Assembly (NCBI GenBank): GCA_023431285.1
Contig: JAEYXN010000273.1
Coordinates: 1 to 26,448, forward strand
Direction of reading: 5' to 3'
Length of the DNA: 26,448 nucleotides
DNA from: Bacteroidota bacterium
Lineage (GTDB): Bacteria; Bacteroidota; Bacteroidia; Cytophagales; Cyclobacteriaceae
In this document: piece by piece, positions 7,387 through 15,819 of the stretch
Layout: each line of letters opens with the position of its first letter
Numbering within the stretch: position 1 is the stretch's first letter
Notes under the pieces: model-generated
Told to the model about the DNA's origin: nothing
Seen by the model: only the letters and a program-made list of their open reading frames with translations
Database searches by the model: none
Program-made: the position numbers and the translations under genes

Positions 7387-8904
7387 ATGAGACCCCCGAC
7401 CCTGAAAGCCCTTCTTGTTTTTGCTTCTGTACTAACGGCCCCGTTATACGCACAAGAACGTCCTTCACCCTTCGGAAAAGAGGGTTCAATCGTGCGCATG
7501 AACGCAGGCCCTTCTCTTAATTCGCGATTCGATGAAACAAAACCGGTGCTCTCCCATGATGGAAGGCGCCTTTACTTCGCCAGGAAAAGACATCCATTAA
7601 ACACTGGCGGAATTGCTGATCCGCAGGATATTTATTACGCGGATTCGAGGGATGGCATTACATGGACGATGGCGCGCAACGGGGGGAGTACCATCAACAC
7701 GAAACGCGCAGACAATCTTTGCGGCATCACTCCGGATGGAAGAATGATCTTCTTCAAGTCCTTCGAAAAAGGGCGTGGCGGATTTTTGATCCGTGATAAT
7801 GAAGGTTCTCCTGAGGAGGCTGTGGGACCGGTGATCGAAAATGAATCGCGCTATCTTGAGGCAAGCTTTTCCGCTGATCTGCAGGTCGTGGTCTTTACAG
7901 CGAAAACAAGAAAGAACATTTCCTATTCCACAGGCACTGATGAGCGTGACATTTACATTTCAACGCGGATGCGGGATGGATGGAGTGTGCCTATTAATAT
8001 CGGCCCCATCGTAAACAGCGCGGGCGATGAGTACTCCCCTTTTCTCTCCGCAGATCTGCGAACACTTTACTTTGCAAGTGACGGCCGCGGCGGATACGGA
8101 GATGCGGATCTGTTTGTATCGAAACGGATAGGCCAAGGGTGGCAAACATGGACTGAGCCAGTGAACCTGGGACCATTGATCAATACCAAGAGTTTTGATG
8201 GATATCTCTCCATTGCTGCAGAAACAGGAATCACATACATAGTATCCGGCGAGGGCTCTCTGGGGAAGACAGACCTGGTAAGAATTGAGCTTCCTCAAGC
8301 ATTGCGTCCGGAGAAGATGATCTCGCATGAATTTAATATTACCGATCATGACACCGGAGCACCATCGATTGCAGAGGTGCACATAAAAAATTTATCAGAA
8401 AAGATAATCGCTTCAGGTTTTACTGATCAGACGGGTAAGCTGACATTATTTGTACCTGCCAAGGAGAGCTTTGAAGCGTCAGTTCTCAGGGGCGGACTTA
8501 AAACCGGAGAAGCAGTTTCATTATCCGGTGCGGAGCGCGTTCACGAAGTAAAATTAAGAAGAGCAGAAGGCCCGATGCGTGTGTTCTTTCATCGCGGGTC
8601 GGAAAGATTTACAGACTCATCATTGTATGTACTCGATTCCGCAATCGCAGTTCTGCAACAACATCCTGCTTCCCGCATTGAGCTATGGGGCCATACCGAC
8701 AGCATGGGCAGCTACCGCGCACTTAAAGCGCTTTCGGAAAAACGAGTGATAGCGGTTCGTCAATACCTCTTGCAAAGTGGTATTTCACCAGGAAGAATAG
8801 CCGGCCACGGTCTTGGCAGCGCCCTTCCCCTTGCGTCGAATAGTGATGAGGAAACCCGAAGAAAGAACCGGCGAGTGGAGTTCGTAATTCGGGAACACTA
8901 CTGA
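7387..8904 (+). CDS. OmpA family protein with PD40 repeats
   Basis: This 505-aa envelope protein begins with a signal peptide (residues 1-22, cleavage after LYA). Residues about 45-300 hold PD40/WD40-like beta-propeller repeats, visible as LSHDGRRLYFARKR, GITPDGRMIFFKS, FSADLQVVVFTA and FLSADLRTLYFASDGRGG. A short beta-sandwich-like segment with GFTDQTGKLTLFVPA lies at about 310-390. The C-terminal OmpA domain (about 395-505) contains ELWGHTDSMGSYRALKALS and RKNRRVEFVI, with the Asp of HTD and the Arg of the final motif that bind diaminopimelate in peptidoglycan. Such proteins anchor the outer membrane to the cell wall and are common in Bacteroidota; the propeller probably binds a partner. 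The ATG at 7387 is supported by the signal peptide. Confidence 0.9.
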   Translation: MRPPTLKALLVFASVLTAPLYAQERPSPFGKEGSIVRMNAGPSLNSRFDETKPVLSHDGRRLYFARKRHPLNTGGIADPQDIYYADSRDGITWTMARNGGSTINTKRADNLCGITPDGRMIFFKSFEKGRGGFLIRDNEGSPEEAVGPVIENESRYLEASFSADLQVVVFTAKTRKNISYSTGTDERDIYISTRMRDGWSVPINIGPIVNSAGDEYSPFLSADLRTLYFASDGRGGYGDADLFVSKRIGQGWQTWTEPVNLGPLINTKSFDGYLSIAAETGITYIVSGEGSLGKTDLVRIELPQALRPEKMISHEFNITDHDTGAPSIAEVHIKNLSEKIIASGFTDQTGKLTLFVPAKESFEASVLRGGLKTGEAVSLSGAERVHEVKLRRAEGPMRVFFHRGSERFTDSSLYVLDSAIAVLQQHPASRIELWGHTDSMGSYRALKALSEKRVIAVRQYLLQSGISPGRIAGHGLGSALPLASNSDEETRRKNRRVEFVIREHY

Positions 8905-8989
8905 CGAAGGTTGACTTCCGACTTTGTTGAATGTATTTTTTTTACAATATTGGATTAGTCAAACAAGGAACTTTAACCCAACGGGATTT

Positions 8990-9334
8990 GTGAAGATACT
9001 ACTCGTAGATGATGAACCACTGGACTTATTTATTGCTCGCAAGCAACTGAGCATGGAATTCGATGTCGCTGCTTTCACAACGTCAGCCGAAAGTCTGGAG
9101 TGGGCGAAGGAGAATGATTTCGATGTAGCGTTGATTGACTATTATCTCGGCCCTGATCTGGGCTCACAATTACTGAAGCGTATCGTTGCCGAAAAAGGCA
9201 AAACCTTCAAAGCATTTCTACTCACCAACTTTGTCGATCCGCAGCAGGTACTTGCTCTGAAAGCGGAAGGTTTTGACCAGGTGATCTTCAAGCCTCTCAA
9301 TACGGAGAAGCTCAAAGCTCATCTGGAAAAATAA
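8990..9334 (+). CDS. Single-domain response regulator (CheY-like)
   Basis: This 114-aa receiver domain has no output domain. From the GTG at 8990 the protein starts VKILLVDDEP, with acidic residues 7-9. The phospho-acceptor Asp50 lies in VALIDYYLG, Thr79 in LLTN and Lys101 in FKPLN, so all residues needed for phosphorylation are present. The frame is open upstream to a TTG at 8924, which would add 22 non-conserved residues, so the GTG is chosen. No histidine kinase is adjacent, which makes it an orphan regulator acting by phosphorylation-dependent protein contact. It ends six bases from the convergent CBS gene. Confidence 0.85.
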   Translation: MKILLVDDEPLDLFIARKQLSMEFDVAAFTTSAESLEWAKENDFDVALIDYYLGPDLGSQLLKRIVAEKGKTFKAFLLTNFVDPQQVLALKAEGFDQVIFKPLNTEKLKAHLEK

Positions 9335-9340
9335 TCTCGA

Positions 9341-9802
9341 TTACGCTTTCTTCAGTTTTCGCGCGGCTCTCAGGATATCGCGACGGCTCACCTGACCAAG
9401 AAGTACACCATCATTTACGATGGGAAGACGTCTTACATTAGAATTGACGAATTCAGTAGCGGCTCCGGCGATGTCGGTACTGTGAGACAAGGTTTTTACT
9501 TTCGCTGTCATGTAGTCGGAGACTTTCGGTGATTCGGAAGGTGAATCATAGTATGCTTCATCAAGCAGAATACGAAGACAATCTTTCTCCGAAATGATTC
9601 CCACCAATTGTTGATTCTCATCGAGAACAGGTCCTCCCGAGATCTTCCGGTCGATAATGATGTCAATGACCTCGTGAATGTTCTGGTCGGGTCTGAAGGT
9701 CACAAGACTTCTTAACGGGACCATGTAATTCGTTACTGACTCGTACCGTGGAAGCTCGGCCTGCAGTTGCTCCCTTGACTTCAAATTAGGTGTGAAATTC
9801 AT
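9341..9802 (-). CDS. CBS domain-pair protein
   Basis: The 153-aa protein is made almost entirely of two CBS domains. The first covers about residues 27-80 (YMVPLRSLVTFRPDQNIHEVIDIII... GIISEKDCLRILL). The second covers about 95-150 (YMTAKVKTLSHSTDIAGAA... RRLPIVNDGVLLGQVSRRDILRA). CBS pairs (Bateman modules) bind adenine nucleotides such as AMP or ATP and regulate partner proteins; a stand-alone pair with no catalytic domain must act in trans. The partner is unknown. The ATG at 9802 is clear. The stretch between it and the divergent dehydrogenase start is 179 bases. Confidence 0.88.
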   Translation of the reverse strand: MNFTPNLKSREQLQAELPRYESVTNYMVPLRSLVTFRPDQNIHEVIDIIIDRKISGGPVLDENQQLVGIISEKDCLRILLDEAYYDSPSESPKVSDYMTAKVKTLSHSTDIAGAATEFVNSNVRRLPIVNDGVLLGQVSRRDILRAARKLKKA

Positions 9803-9981
9803 GCGTCTTTAGGGTTGGTTCAATCCGAAGTTAACATTTTAAAACCAGAAATGAAAGATCGTTAAAGTGCAGGCGAGACCGCGCTATTGATGCTCCCCAT
9901 CTCCTGCTGGCATCTTAATAATACTTTGGAACAGATGCGAGCTTCCTCGTTCGTAAGATTCACTTCACATAAATTCAAAAT

Positions 9982-11145
9982 ATGAAAGCGCTTGTTTTTC
10001 ACAAACCAAAAGACGTGCGGATAGAAACGGTGGAGGATCCCCGGATCGAAGCTCCCCGCGACGCCATCATCCGCGTAACTTCAACAGCCATCTGCGGATC
10101 TGATTTACACATCTACAATGGATTTATTCCACAACCACGTTCAATGGTTCTCGGCCATGAGTTTATGGGCATTGTAGAAGAGGTTGGTTCTTCTATCACC
10201 AATCTGAAGAAGGGTGACAGGATTGTCGTTCCCTTTCCGGTCGCCTGCGGTAATTGTCATTTCTGTAACATGGATCTGCCTACGCATTGCGAGAACTCAA
10301 ATGAAAAAACTTACGGACCGGAAGGAGAAATCCTCAAGGCCAAAGGAGTGGGTGGCGGATTGTACGGATACACTGATCTCTACGGCGGCTATGAAGGAGG
10401 CCAGGCGGAGTACGTTCGTGTACGCTACGCAGATTACAGCCCACGGAAAGTACCCGATAACCTGACTGATGAACAAATACTTTTCCTCACTGACATCTTC
10501 CCTACAGGATGGGCTGCCATTGATTGGGCTGAGCTTAAGGGTGGAGAAACGGTTGTGGTGTTTGGATGTGGGCCCGTTGGAATCATGGCGCAGAAGTCGG
10601 CGTGGCTTCGCGGTGCGGGCCGTGTGATTGGAGTAGACATCTACCCCTATCGTCTGGAGAAAGCACGATTGACAGCGAACTCCGAAGTTTTGAATGCACG
10701 TGAAGTGGATGTAGCGGAGGTCGTTCGTGAAATGACCGGTGGATACGGGGCAGATGTTTGTGTCGATGCTGTTGGAATGGAGTCTGATCGCAGCACATTG
10801 GAGAGTGCCCTCAACGTTGTGCAGGGACAAGTGGGATCAATGAAAACCCTTGAGAAGTGTTTTGACACAGTCCGAAGAGGTGGTGTGGTGACGGTGGTAG
10901 GTGTTTACGGCTCGATGTACGATAACTTCCCACTATACAAGTGGTTTGACAAAGGCATAAAGCTGATGGGAGGACAGGCCTGGGTTCAGCGTTATATCGA
11001 CGACCTGATCGCTCTTGTTCGGGAAGGAAAGGTGAAGCTTGACGATGTAATCACTCACAAGGTTCCCCTGGCCGATGCTCCGAAGATGTATGACATCTTT
11101 AATCGTAAGCAGGACAATTGTGTGAAAGTTGTGTTGAAACCCTAA
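9982..11145 (+). CDS. Zinc-dependent alcohol dehydrogenase (formaldehyde-dehydrogenase-like MDR)
   Basis: This 387-aa member of the zinc-containing medium-chain dehydrogenase family carries Cys38 in AICGSD and His59-Glu60 in LGHEF as catalytic-zinc residues. Cys89, Cys92, Cys95 and Cys103 (CGNCHFCNMDLPTHC) match the structural zinc lobe. NAD-binding VVVFGCGPVGIMA lies at about 192-204 with an acidic VDIYPYR after the next strand. The insert NVVQGQVGSMKTLEKCFDTVRRGG and the length suggest the glutathione-independent formaldehyde dehydrogenase-like subgroup, but the alcohol substrate is not determined. ATG at 9982. A strong terminator follows, so it is likely monocistronic. Confidence 0.9.
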   Translation: MKALVFHKPKDVRIETVEDPRIEAPRDAIIRVTSTAICGSDLHIYNGFIPQPRSMVLGHEFMGIVEEVGSSITNLKKGDRIVVPFPVACGNCHFCNMDLPTHCENSNEKTYGPEGEILKAKGVGGGLYGYTDLYGGYEGGQAEYVRVRYADYSPRKVPDNLTDEQILFLTDIFPTGWAAIDWAELKGGETVVVFGCGPVGIMAQKSAWLRGAGRVIGVDIYPYRLEKARLTANSEVLNAREVDVAEVVREMTGGYGADVCVDAVGMESDRSTLESALNVVQGQVGSMKTLEKCFDTVRRGGVVTVVGVYGSMYDNFPLYKWFDKGIKLMGGQAWVQRYIDDLIALVREGKVKLDDVITHKVPLADAPKMYDIFNRKQDNCVKVVLKP

Positions 11146-11168
11146 GCATATTTAGTTGCGATTTCAGG

Positions 11169-11189
11169 AAGGCCCGCGGGCCTTTTTTT
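11169..11189 (+). terminator. Intrinsic terminator after the dehydrogenase gene
   Basis: A very short-looped, GC-rich hairpin AAGGCCCGCGGGCCTT runs straight into seven T residues. It lies 23 bases after the dehydrogenase stop codon on the same strand. Confidence 0.85.
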
Positions 11190-11285
11190 GTTTCTCTCTC
11201 CTGCCCGGCTGTGTTCCTGAATACTTTTCAGGGATGGAGGAGACAGCCGGTGCAATTCTTACGATTTCAATAAAATAGCACATTG

Positions 11286-11318
11286 GTTGCGGCGTTTGCT
11301 AATCGTGAATTAACTTTG
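11286..11318 (+). promoter_or_regulatory. Candidate Bacteroidota-type promoter of the acyltransferase gene
   Basis: TAACTTTG at 11311-11318 is an exact match to the TAnnTTTG -7 element used by the primary sigma factor of Bacteroidota. GTTG at 11286-11289 lies 21 bases upstream and could serve as the -33 element. The ATG at 11332 follows after 13 bases, implying a very short leader. Confidence 0.5.
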
Positions 11319-11331
11319 TGGAACTATTAAC

Positions 11332-12213
11332 ATGCGGGCGGTTATATTCTATTTGATTTTCCCTTTCATTTATCTCATCTCTCTGCTGCCGTTCCCGCTT
11401 CTCTACGCGCTTTCCGATTTTTTCTACCTGATCCTGAAAGTGAGCGGGTATCGCCATAAAGTGATCGTTACTAACCTGACGAATTCGTTTCCGGACAAAT
11501 CAAGGGAAGAGATATCGAGGCTGGCGTCAGAGTACAACAGATACCTTTGTGACCTGGTGTTTGAGACCTTAAAGACATTGAACATGTCGGCGGAAGAGAC
11601 CCGACGTCGGTGTACATTTGTAAACATTCCCGGGCTTGACGAGCTACGCAAGCGTAATCAAAGCTTCATCATTGTAATGGGCCATCATGGAAATTGGGAA
11701 TGGGCCGGACCCGCATTCACCTTGAATACAGTATTCCAATTGAATGTCATCTATCGTCCTCTGTCCAATCCTTACTTTGAACGGATGATGGTAAAGATGC
11801 GGACACGCTTTGGGACAAAGATCACTCCGGTGAAAAATACACTTAGAGAAATGGTTGCTGACAGGGGAAAGCTCACCGCGACCGCTTTCATTGCTGATCA
11901 GACCGCCACAAAGAAAGACGCTTACTGGACCACGTTCCTGAATCAGGATACCGCCACCTTTACAGGTCCTGAAAAGCTTGCAAAGAAGTTTGGATATCCC
12001 GTTGTCTACATGAAGGTTTCGCGTCCATCGCGCGGCAGGTATGTGGTCAGTCCAGAGATATTGATTGAGGATCCGTCTGCTACACGCGAAGGTGAGATCA
12101 CTGAAAGGTTCACGAAACGTCTTGAACAGGATATTATCGCCGAGCCAACGATATGGCTGTGGTCTCATCGGAGATGGAAACATAAAAGAACTTTGGCGCA
12201 TGAGCCCGCCTGA
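11332..12213 (+). CDS. Lysophospholipid / lipid A acyltransferase (LpxL-HtrB family)
   Basis: This 293-aa inner-membrane acyltransferase transfers secondary acyl chains to lipid A or a related lipid. An N-terminal hydrophobic anchor spans about residues 1-35. VMGHHGNWEWAG (116-126) contains the catalytic H(x4)E pair, His118 and Glu123. NVIYRPLSNPYFERMMVKMR follows at about 142-161, typical of the family, and ADQTATKKDAYWTTF is the substrate-loop region. The C-terminal IWLWSHRRWKHK is a classical LpxL-type ending. The length is close to the usual 290-310. The gene has its own promoter candidate upstream and is followed after 60 bases by a fatty acid desaturase on the same strand, hinting at a shared membrane-lipid role (inference). 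Confidence 0.9.
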   Translation: MRAVIFYLIFPFIYLISLLPFPLLYALSDFFYLILKVSGYRHKVIVTNLTNSFPDKSREEISRLASEYNRYLCDLVFETLKTLNMSAEETRRRCTFVNIPGLDELRKRNQSFIIVMGHHGNWEWAGPAFTLNTVFQLNVIYRPLSNPYFERMMVKMRTRFGTKITPVKNTLREMVADRGKLTATAFIADQTATKKDAYWTTFLNQDTATFTGPEKLAKKFGYPVVYMKVSRPSRGRYVVSPEILIEDPSATREGEITERFTKRLEQDIIAEPTIWLWSHRRWKHKRTLAHEPA

Positions 12214-12273
12214 TTTGAAAAAGAATTTTGACTAACTTTCACACGAGACCAAGATCTAATTTCGAAGGAGAAT

Positions 12274-13290
12274 ATGCGTACGGGTAAAGAATTAATAAAC
12301 GCCAGCAAGGAGTTTACGGGAGAGGACCGCGGGAGAAGCTGGGCCGAACTTTTCATCACTATCGGACTAACTATTCCGGCTTTCGGTTTCCTTCTTGTCG
12401 AAGGCATGCCATTGTTCGTGCGGGTGATTGACGCCATCCTTGTAAGTCTTCTCTACGTGAGGCTGTTTGTGATCTACCACGACTATCAGCACAACGCGAT
12501 CCTGCAACGGTCGAAGACGGCTTCGGTGATCATGCAGGCGATCGGAATATATCTGCTGGCTCCCCAAACTATCTGGAAACGTTCACATGATTATCACCAT
12601 AACAACAATTCAAAGCTGACCATCTCTGGAATCGGTTCATACCCTACGGTAAGCGTTGACAGATACCTGCGGTTGACGAGTCAGGAAAAAGCAATCTATC
12701 TTATCAACAGACATCCCCTCACAATCATCTTTGGTTACTTTACATTGTTCGTTTACTGGCTTAACCTGAAGTCTTTCTTTCAAAGCCCTTCTAAACATAC
12801 CGATTCTCTTGCAGCATTGGTCATTCACGTTGGAGCAGGCAGTGCCATTGCTTACTTCTTCGGAGCGACGACTTTCATGCTGGCATGGTTCATCCCATTC
12901 TTTGTAGCTTTTGGCATGGGCTCCTATTTGTTTTATTGTCAGCACAACTTCCCTGGTGCAAAATTCAGAGAGAATCACGACTGGAAATATGATCAGGCCG
13001 CGTTGGAGTCCACTAGCTTCATGGTCATGAATCCGGTGATGCAGTGGTTTACAGGAAACATCGGATACCACCATGTACACCATTTGAATTCGCGGATCCC
13101 TTTCTATCGCTTACCTGAAGTAATGGCGAAGATGCCGGAGCTGCAGGGAGCCACCACTACATGCTGGAATCCTGTGGAGATCTATCGATGCTTTCAGTTA
13201 AAGCTGTGGGACGCCACTAATGAGAAAATGATTACTCTTGGTGAGCTTAAGAAAAGGCAGGCTTATCATCAGATGCAGCCGCAAGGATAA
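12274..13290 (+). CDS. Membrane fatty acid desaturase
   Basis: This 338-aa di-iron membrane desaturase has three histidine boxes: HDYQH (69-73), HDYHH (105-109) and HHVHH (266-270), plus His224 in YCQHNF. Hydrophobic segments at about 28-62, 150-165 and 185-222 give the expected membrane topology with the boxes on the cytoplasmic side. It inserts a double bond in fatty acyl chains using O2 and an electron donor. Regiospecificity cannot be assigned; the spacing suits acyl-lipid desaturases rather than soluble acyl-ACP enzymes. AAGGAG at 12265-12270, just before the ATG, is a notably strong ribosome binding site for this window. Confidence 0.92.
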   Translation: MRTGKELINASKEFTGEDRGRSWAELFITIGLTIPAFGFLLVEGMPLFVRVIDAILVSLLYVRLFVIYHDYQHNAILQRSKTASVIMQAIGIYLLAPQTIWKRSHDYHHNNNSKLTISGIGSYPTVSVDRYLRLTSQEKAIYLINRHPLTIIFGYFTLFVYWLNLKSFFQSPSKHTDSLAALVIHVGAGSAIAYFFGATTFMLAWFIPFFVAFGMGSYLFYCQHNFPGAKFRENHDWKYDQAALESTSFMVMNPVMQWFTGNIGYHHVHHLNSRIPFYRLPEVMAKMPELQGATTTCWNPVEIYRCFQLKLWDATNEKMITLGELKKRQAYHQMQPQG

Positions 13291-13320
13291 AAAAAAGAGG
13301 TACGGAATATCCATACCTCT
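13289..13320 (-). terminator. Intrinsic terminator of the CsbD gene
   Basis: On the minus strand AGAGGTA and TACCTCT pair around a further GGA/TCC stem and the hairpin is followed by eight T residues. The T-tract overlaps the last bases of the desaturase stop codon. On the plus strand the hairpin has no T-tract, so it serves the CsbD gene. Confidence 0.75.
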
Positions 13321-13342
13321 CTCGGAGCAAGATCGAAAACAA

Positions 13343-13528
13343 CTATAGATTATCGATTTCTTTCTTGATCTCCTCTTTGGTTTTGCCAAGGCGCTGCTGC
13401 AGACGCCCGAACATCTCGTCTTCCTTCCCTTCCGCATACATCAAATCATCATCTGTGAGCTGTCCGTATTTCTGTTTCAACTTTCCTTTCACCTCGTTCC
13501 AGGAACCTTTCACTTGTTGTTTTTCCAT
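13343..13528 (-). CDS. CsbD family stress protein
   Basis: This 61-aa, highly charged protein begins MEKQQVKGSWNEVKGKLK. The family pattern is an N-terminal K-G-x-(W/A)-x-x-x-K-G-x-(L/I)-K block, then LTDDDL, then GKEDEMFGRLQQRLGKTKEE. CsbD-like proteins are abundant general-stress proteins of unknown mechanism. The frame is open four codons upstream to a TTG, but the ATG at 13528 is chosen. An inverted repeat TGATCCT-AAA-AGGATCA lies 24 bases upstream and may be an operator. Its own terminator follows. Confidence 0.88.
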   Translation of the reverse strand: MEKQQVKGSWNEVKGKLKQKYGQLTDDDLMYAEGKEDEMFGRLQQRLGKTKEEIKKEIDNL

Positions 13529-13551
13529 AATAGATTTCAATTTAAATGAAC

Positions 13552-13568
13552 TGATCCTAAAAGGATCA
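13552..13568. promoter_or_regulatory. Inverted repeat upstream of the CsbD gene
   Basis: TGATCCT-AAA-AGGATCA is a perfect seven-base inverted repeat with a three-base spacer, 24-40 bases before the CsbD start codon on the minus strand. The position suits a repressor operator; a leader hairpin is also possible. No T-tract follows on either strand. Confidence 0.4.
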
Positions 13569-13808
13569 AAACCGTTTTATTTAGTTAAATCTTCATGCCA
13601 GAAGTAACGGGTGGGATATACGCTGAAAGAGTGAATTCATCCGGTATTTAATGGATTTGGCGTCATCCTGCCACGAAGTAAGTGTTGACTGCTGTGGTGA
13701 AAATGGACGAGCGGGGACAGGAAAACACAATAGCCATCAGCAGAATCTTCATCCAATATTTTCCGGGACAAAGATTTTAACGCATTTTTGCCGCCGGTTT
13801 ACCGAGAT

Positions 13809-14945
13809 ATGGCTGCGGACAATATTAAGAACCGCCGAAAAGGCTTCAGCAACAAGGTTTATCTAAACCTGCTCGAAAAGGCGACCCGGGAAAGGACTTT
13901 TCTGGTTTTTATAGCACTAGCATTCATAACGGCATCGTTTGCGGTTCTGAATGTCCGCGCCTCAATGTGGTTTGGTTTCGCATTTGCCGCCTACGCAGCG
14001 GTCGCAAACGACAGTATTCAATCCCTCGGAACCTTCATCGAAAGCAATAAGTACCGTAAATGGTGGATTTTATGGTTATTCACCGGGGCCATTGCCGTTG
14101 CAACCATCTCGTTCAGTTATTTTTATTTTGATGGTGATGTTACCTATCAGCGTCTGATCGACGACAACGACCAATCCAAGTTTCCTCTCCCCTCATCATT
14201 TTCATATTTCCAGCTCATTGCACCGGTTGTATTGCTGGTAATCACTCGTTTGAAGATGCCAGTGTCGACGACGTTCCTTCTACTGAGCGTTTTCAGCGAC
14301 AGTTCGGAAGGCATTGTCGCGATGGTATCCAAAAGCGTTTCGGGATATTTTATTGCTTTTATTCTTTCAGGCATCCTCTGGATGGCCGGATACAACCTCA
14401 TCCGCAAACACTTCAAGAAAAGAAAACACCATATCAGCTGGATGGTCGTGCAATGGGTCGTGAGCGGAGCGCTGTGGTCAGTGTGGCTCATGCAGGACGG
14501 TGCAAACATCGCTGTCTTCCTCCCCCGCCGCCTTGACCTTTTTGAGTTCATCGTATTCACGGCTACGCTGTTTTTTGGATTGGCAATTCTATTTTATTTG
14601 CGTGGTGACAAAATACAGGAAGTCGTCAGCGAAAAAGTTCGGATCTCTGATGTGCGGGCAGCTACCTTGATTGATTTCACCTATGTGCTTTTGCTGTTCT
14701 ATAAGTTAGTTATCAGCACCGTACCGATGAGTACGACATGGGTGTTCCTTGGGGTGATCGGCGGACGGGAGCTGGCCATCAGCTTTGCAAGGAAGAAAGC
14801 CGGTACCAAACATAAGAAAAAGGCCCTCAGGATGATTGGCAAAGACCTTCTTTACGCGATCATTGGTCTTACTATTTCCATTGCGTTGGCCGCGGGAGCT
14901 AATGACGCAATCAGGAAAGATGTGATGGGCTTCTTTAGCATGTAA
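13809..14945 (+). CDS. PiT-like phosphate permease family membrane protein (divergent)
   Basis: This 378-aa polytopic membrane protein has about nine or ten hydrophobic segments. It carries two diverged repeats like the inorganic phosphate transporter (PiT) family. The first repeat has AVANDSIQSLGTFI (about 65-78, compare GANDxxNSxG) and MPVSTTFLLLSVFSD. The second has LMQDGANIAVFLPR and VPMSTTWVFLGVIGGREL, with a further AAGANDA near the C terminus. PxSTT motifs in both halves are characteristic. The substrate may be phosphate or another anion, driven by H+ or Na+. A cytoplasmic Lys/Arg/His-rich loop (RKHFKKRKHH) lies in the middle. The ATG at 13809 is preferred to a TTG seven codons upstream. 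No pho genes are nearby. Confidence 0.6.
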   Translation: MAADNIKNRRKGFSNKVYLNLLEKATRERTFLVFIALAFITASFAVLNVRASMWFGFAFAAYAAVANDSIQSLGTFIESNKYRKWWILWLFTGAIAVATISFSYFYFDGDVTYQRLIDDNDQSKFPLPSSFSYFQLIAPVVLLVITRLKMPVSTTFLLLSVFSDSSEGIVAMVSKSVSGYFIAFILSGILWMAGYNLIRKHFKKRKHHISWMVVQWVVSGALWSVWLMQDGANIAVFLPRRLDLFEFIVFTATLFFGLAILFYLRGDKIQEVVSEKVRISDVRAATLIDFTYVLLLFYKLVISTVPMSTTWVFLGVIGGRELAISFARKKAGTKHKKKALRMIGKDLLYAIIGLTISIALAAGANDAIRKDVMGFFSM

Positions 14946-15508
14946 TCAACTCTTTCAAAACTTCCTATTCGACTTTCCTTTTGGTCTGGGCCGTACAGGA
15001 TTCCGGTTCACCAAGATAAAGGTGGTGGTGTTTACAATCTCTCACATCGTGTGGTAATTCATGAACTCACCGTCCTCCTAGATATCCGTAAGCTCATGCT
15101 TTAGTCGATCTATGTTCTCAGGTTGAAAGATGATCCTGCATTGTTTACAAGAGATCCCTCAATTCTGTTTGGGAGGTCCTGACCAGCTCTGCAATTCGCG
15201 TCATTTCCTCCCGCTGATGTCGTGTTGTAATCTTCTTTATGAAGATAGATAAACAACTCCCCGGGCACTCCCTGGGTGTGTTCTTCTATCAGGGTATTGT
15301 TGCAGACGAGAAAGGATATCTTGTTCGGGGAACAAAGTGTTCCAGCTCCCATGTCGTAAATCCGGAAGCATCCGCACTTGATATAGAAATAATCGAACAG
15401 ATCATTCAATCTGTTAACAATGCGTACTCCGACGGAATGTGTGTTTGCAAAAAGGACAGAGGTCAACACGATCAACGTGGAGGTGCCCGATCACTGATAT
15501 ATCCGTAT
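14946..15508. other. Intergenic region, no convincing gene
   Basis: I see no gene I can support here. Two overlapping open frames of 120-130 codons exist, one on each strand (minus 15110-15475 from a TTG; plus 15239-15634 from an ATG). Neither resembles a known family. The minus one starts with a hydrophobic stretch (LIVLTSVLFANTHS) and could be the remnant of a small secreted protein; this is a guess. There is no terminator hairpin just after the permease gene. Confidence 0.35.
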
Positions 15509-15628
15509 GGGCGTGCCGCGCAAGAGGTAACGTTTCCCAGTGAAGTGTACGCGCGCGTCGGGCTCTCCGCACTCGCCATCCGTCGCACCTGCTATGTCGG
15601 GCTCAGACAATGCTGCGATCCCTCACGC
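15509..15628 (+). repeat. GC-rich structured element (GGGCGTGCC ... ATCCCTCACGC)
   Basis: This 120-base GC-rich block stands out from its AT-richer surroundings. It begins GGGCGTGCC (15509-15517), has GTCGGGCTCTCCGC in the middle (15557-15570), and ends GATCCCTCACGC (15617-15628). The centre also contains a palindromic ACGCGCGCGT. From memory, blocks with the same three landmarks recur in intergenic regions of many Bacteroidota genomes, usually with a variable hairpin between TCCGC and the CCCTCACGC end. I cannot name the element or confirm its copy number here. A frame running through it is considered spurious. Confidence 0.45.
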
Positions 15629-15819
15629 ATGTGACGGGTAAACTTTTATCCTTTCCTTCCAAAAAGGTTCGTTCTAAAGTCTGAGACGCCCATTAAATCA
15701 CCTATTTACTTTTCATGAACCCCCGTAAAGTATTATCCGAAATAAATATCTGACCGCCCATACCGTGTCCTAATCCTTTTTCGCCGTCTCCCGTAAACAC
15801 GAAAGAATTTGGGAACCCC

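Noticed and set aside
8924..8989. Longer response regulator start at TTG 8924
   Set aside because: Receiver domains start just before the first beta strand; the GTG at 8990 gives VKILLVDDEP directly.
10297..10830. Minus-strand frame of 177 codons inside the alcohol dehydrogenase
   Set aside because: Shadow of a well-conserved gene with intact zinc and NAD motifs.
11644..12201. Minus-strand frame of 185 codons inside the acyltransferase gene
   Set aside because: Shadow of the LpxL-type gene, no family resemblance.
15239..15634. Plus-strand frame of 131 codons
   Set aside because: Its second half runs through the GC-rich element and the first half resembles no family; a competing frame lies on the other strand.
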